A stretch of DNA of 8,162 nucleotides from CAKOSP01 sp964404455 (GTDB lineage Bacteria; Bacillota_I; Bacilli_A; RF39; UBA660), in the NCBI GenBank assembly GCA_964404455.1, contig CAYOJY010000041.1, forward strand, positions 1 through 8,162. The letters run 5' to 3'. The notes beneath the pieces are model-generated. The model had not been told where the DNA came from. It did not search any database and saw only the letters and a program-made list of their open reading frames with translations. Below, in pieces: positions 6,334 through 8,162 of this stretch. Position 1 is the stretch's first letter, and each line of letters begins with the position of its first letter. A program made the position numbers and the translations under genes.

Positions 6334-6598
6334 AATAACTGCAACTTGGTGTATGTCCTGTATTTTTATGAATGAATTGTTAAAAAAAATCGAAAAAGAA
6401 AATTCTCTTAATTACCAAATTATTGATTTGGATTTTGATAATGATAATGATGAAATTGATAAATATAATGTAGGCAATATTTTACCTATATTTATTATCT
6501 TAGATAATAAACAAAAAGAAATAAGAAGATTAACTGGAGAAAAATCTTTAAAAGAACTCAAAAAATTTTTATTAGAAGAAAGTGATTTCAATATATGA
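6320..6598 (+). CDS. Small cytoplasmic thioredoxin-like protein
   Basis: A 92-residue thioredoxin-fold protein, slightly shorter than classic thioredoxin (about 105). The opening strand KLIKITATWCMSC carries the redox motif CMSC (C11-C14) in the usual place after a TxxWC strand. The cis-Pro is in NILPIFII (about 53-60), followed by strand-turn-helix FIILDNKQKEIRRLTG and a C-terminal helix. It lacks a signal sequence, so it should act in the cytoplasm. GGAG (6309-6312) lies 7 bases before the ATG, inside the end of the cysteine desulfurase gene; its own TGA overlaps the next ATG as ATGA. Such tight coupling suggests co-translation. Likely partners are the membrane carrier immediately downstream, the persulfide form of the desulfurase upstream, or both. 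The partners are inferred. Confidence 0.87.
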   Translation: MKLIKITATWCMSCIFMNELLKKIEKENSLNYQIIDLDFDNDNDEIDKYNVGNILPIFIILDNKQKEIRRLTGEKSLKELKKFLLEESDFNI

Positions 6599-7494
6599 AA
6601 AAAAGAAATTTTATTTTAATTTTTTTAATAATTTTTGTTTTAATATTTGTAGTTATTAACACTAAAAATAAAATAGTTGATTTTTCTAAATTTGATTTAA
6701 TTGAAACTAAAAATCCTAGTAGTTATTATCCTGGTGAAGAAAAATTTACAGTTCCTATTTTAGGAGAAATTAATTCTCAAACAGTATCACTTCCTATTTT
6801 ATCTATTGTTATTGGAATTGTTGATGGATTTAATCCTTGTGCAATGTGGATACTAATATTTTTAATTACGATGTTATTAGGAATTAAAGATCGAAAAAAG
6901 ATGTGGATACTTGGTATTACATTTATTACTACTAGTGGACTTGTATATTTCTTATTTATGGTTTCATGGCTTAATTTAGCAAATTTTTTAACTAAAATAA
7001 CTCTTATAAGATTACTAATAGCAATATTTTCAATTATATTTGGTATGATGAATATTTATAGATATATAAAGGATAATGAAGATGTTGGATGTGATATTAC
7101 CAATATAAAACAAAGAAATAAAATTGTTGCTAAAATCAAAAGAATAGTATCAGAAAAAAGTTTTATATTAGCATTATTAGGGATTGTATTTTTAGCCGCA
7201 TCTGTCAATATTTTAGAATTATTATGTTCATTAGGGTTACCAATTGTCTTTACTCAAGTTTTATCTTTTAATAACTTAAATACAATTCAATATTTATTTT
7301 ATATTGGATTATATATATTATTTTTTTTAATGGATGATATATTAATATTTTGGATAGCCATGAAAACCTTAAGCATTAAAGGAATTTCTAATAAATATAC
7401 AAAATATTCTCATTTAATTGGGGGAATAATTATGATTATAATAGGTTTATTAATAGTATTAAAACCTGGTTGGTTAATGTTTAATTTTAAATGA
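6595..7494 (+). CDS. CcdA/DsbD-like transmembrane thiol-disulfide electron carrier
   Basis: A 299-residue polytopic membrane protein of the CcdA/DsbD transmembrane-domain family, which passes electrons from cytoplasmic thioredoxin to extracytoplasmic thiol proteins through two intramembrane cysteines. An N-terminal segment (about 5-22, after MKKR) is followed by roughly 40 extracytoplasmic residues (23-64), then about six further membrane segments (near 65-92, 104-124, 136-156, 189-215, 230-258 and 272-290). The first redox Cys is in DGFNPCAMW (C82); the second is in ELLCSLGLP (C211), the matching position in the second half of the duplicated fold. A third Cys (C166) lies in a hydrophilic loop. 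The extra N-terminal segment distinguishes it from minimal six-helix CcdA. The start shares ATGA with the previous gene. Neighbouring thioredoxins on both sides of the membrane fit its role. Confidence 0.88.
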   Translation: MKKRNFILIFLIIFVLIFVVINTKNKIVDFSKFDLIETKNPSSYYPGEEKFTVPILGEINSQTVSLPILSIVIGIVDGFNPCAMWILIFLITMLLGIKDRKKMWILGITFITTSGLVYFLFMVSWLNLANFLTKITLIRLLIAIFSIIFGMMNIYRYIKDNEDVGCDITNIKQRNKIVAKIKRIVSEKSFILALLGIVFLAASVNILELLCSLGLPIVFTQVLSFNNLNTIQYLFYIGLYILFFLMDDILIFWIAMKTLSIKGISNKYTKYSHLIGGIIMIIIGLLIVLKPGWLMFNFK

Positions 7495-7539
7495 TAATTT
7501 CTAAAATATAATTTGATATAAAATAAATGGAGGTTTTAG

Positions 7540-8010
7540 ATGAAAAGTAAACTGATAATTATAATAATTACTTTAATATTAATAATTTTTGTTGTCGCTG
7601 CAGCTTTTTTTTCAAATAATGAAAATAATTTAAATAATAATGTAATTAATAGAAATTCTAAAGAAGAAAATATAGTTTTTGGAGCAGAAAAAGTTAATAT
7701 ATACTTTTTTTGGGGAAAAGGTTGTCCTCATTGTGAAGAAGCGTTTGAATTTTTTGAAAGTATTAATGATGAATATAATAAATATTATAATATTTATGCA
7801 TTTGAAGTATGGTTTAATCAAGATAATGCGAAGTTAATGAAACGATTTGCAGAAGCAATGGATGATATTATTAGTGGCGTTCCCTATACAATTATTGGCG
7901 AAAAAACTTTTAGTGGTTTTGATAACTCAATGAAAAATGAATTTAAAAAGGTAATTAAAAAGCAGGCCTTTAATTCATTTGATGTTTATAAAAAAATTAA
8001 AATAAGCTAA
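7540..8010 (+). CDS. Membrane-anchored extracytoplasmic thioredoxin-like protein
   Basis: A 156-residue protein with a short positive N-terminus (MKSK) and a hydrophobic segment (about 5-24) that acts as an uncleaved anchor or a signal peptide; no lipobox Cys is present. An Asn-rich linker (25-48) leads to a thioredoxin fold: strand VNIYFFW, redox motif GCPHC (C62-C65), helix EEAFEFFE, and cis-Pro in SGVPYTIIG (P115). CPHC is the active-site sequence of DsbA, but pairing with a CcdA-type carrier suggests it is kept reduced. It follows the carrier gene after 45 bases and has its own strong ribosome binding site, GGAGG (7529-7533), 6 bases before ATG. It is the expected outward-facing acceptor of the relay. 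Its final target is not shown by the window; candidates include disulfides of exported Cys proteins such as the Cys-tailed one at 3725-4249. Confidence 0.87.
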   Translation: MKSKLIIIIITLILIIFVVAAAFFSNNENNLNNNVINRNSKEENIVFGAEKVNIYFFWGKGCPHCEEAFEFFESINDEYNKYYNIYAFEVWFNQDNAKLMKRFAEAMDDIISGVPYTIIGEKTFSGFDNSMKNEFKKVIKKQAFNSFDVYKKIKIS

Positions 8011-8077
8011 TATTTATTTAATGAATTTAATTACTATAAAATAGTTATTATCAAAACCATTTTTATTATTTTTTTTC

Positions 8078-8106
8078 TTGACAAAGGATATCTTTCCTTG
8101 TATGAT
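8078..8106 (+). promoter_or_regulatory. Strong sigma-A-type promoter at the right edge
   Basis: A perfect -35 TTGACA (8078-8083), a 17-base spacer and TATGAT (8101-8106, 5 of 6 consensus) form the best housekeeping promoter in the window. Transcription would start near 8113 and run rightward into a gene or RNA outside the window. A T-rich stretch (8061-8077) lies just upstream. Confidence 0.8.
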
Positions 8107-8112
8107 AATACT

Positions 8113-8162
8113 CTCGACTTTGACAGTTGAGATGAAAAAACTTTCGCAAAGCCAGTTAAAAT
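8113..8162 (+). promoter_or_regulatory. Start of a structured leader RNA, possibly a riboswitch, cut by the window end
   Basis: Right at the predicted transcription start lies a hairpin, CTCGACT (8113-8119) with AGTTGAG (8125-8131) and a 5-base loop (one G-U pair). It is followed by CGCAAAGCC (8145-8153), which recalls the conserved ACGCAAAGCC box of GEMM-type cyclic di-GMP-I riboswitches. The usual upstream GGGCAAACC box is not evident and the remainder is outside the window, so the class is uncertain; other structured leaders are equally possible. No open reading frame with a ribosome binding site begins here. Confidence 0.3.

Noticed and set aside
7630..7821. 63-codon open frame on the minus strand
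   Set aside because: It is antisense to the conserved thioredoxin fold, including the CPHC codons, and is just a Phe/Ile-rich shadow.
8033..8045. Hairpin ACTAT-AAA-ATAGT as a terminator for the relay operon
   Set aside because: The stem is only 5 bp of mostly A-T and has no adjacent T run; the T-rich stretch begins about 15 bases later.
1..8162. CRISPR array, tRNA, rRNA or insertion sequence
   Set aside because: No spaced direct repeats, cloverleaf-like arms with CCA-type ends, rRNA-like stretches, transposase motifs or terminal inverted repeats were recognised on either strand.

Overview
This is an AT-rich segment of a walled, low-GC Gram-positive-type bacterium, most likely Bacillota. TGA works as a stop codon (the genes ending at 6598 and 7494), there are several strong GGAGG-type ribosome binding sites, and a peptidoglycan polymerase is present, so a mycoplasma using TGA for Trp is unlikely. 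The left gene resembles SpoVE-type FtsW proteins, which would fit a spore-former but does not prove one. The species cannot be named from this window.

Layout. (1) Positions 1-888 hold the 3' three quarters of an FtsW/SpoVE gene, cut by the window edge. (2) About 889-1295 contains no intact gene. It holds a frameshifted, nonsense-mutated remnant that looks like part of a RhuM-family protein, then a hairpin terminator. (3) Positions 1296-4249 form a surface-protein block. A 628-residue protein with a pectate-lyase-like repeat region, a probable Ig-like domain and a C-terminal WxL-like domain lies on the + strand. On each side of it, on the - strand, is a small DUF11-like protein, and the two small proteins are divergent paralogues. 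None of the three has a visible signal peptide. (4) Positions 4401-5078 encode a single-gene guanylate kinase with its own promoter and a strong terminator. (5) Positions 5206-8010 form a compact four-gene unit: NifS/IscS-like cysteine desulfurase, small cytoplasmic thioredoxin-like protein, CcdA/DsbD-like membrane electron carrier, and membrane-anchored extracytoplasmic thioredoxin-like protein. (6) The right edge has a near-consensus promoter (8078-8106) and the start of a structured leader for a gene outside the window.

The most interesting part is the four-gene unit. The first three genes overlap, and the fourth follows after 45 bases. Together they supply a cytoplasmic persulfide-forming enzyme, a cytoplasmic CxxC protein, a transmembrane dithiol carrier and an outward-facing CxxC protein. 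This suggests a relay that carries reducing equivalents, or possibly sulfane sulfur, across the membrane. The parts are recognisable families, but coupling a cysteine desulfurase to a CcdA-type relay is unusual and its purpose is inferred.

Three start sites were chosen differently from the longest open frame: 1685 (TTG, minus strand), 1805 (ATG), and an open 5' end for the ftsW-like gene.
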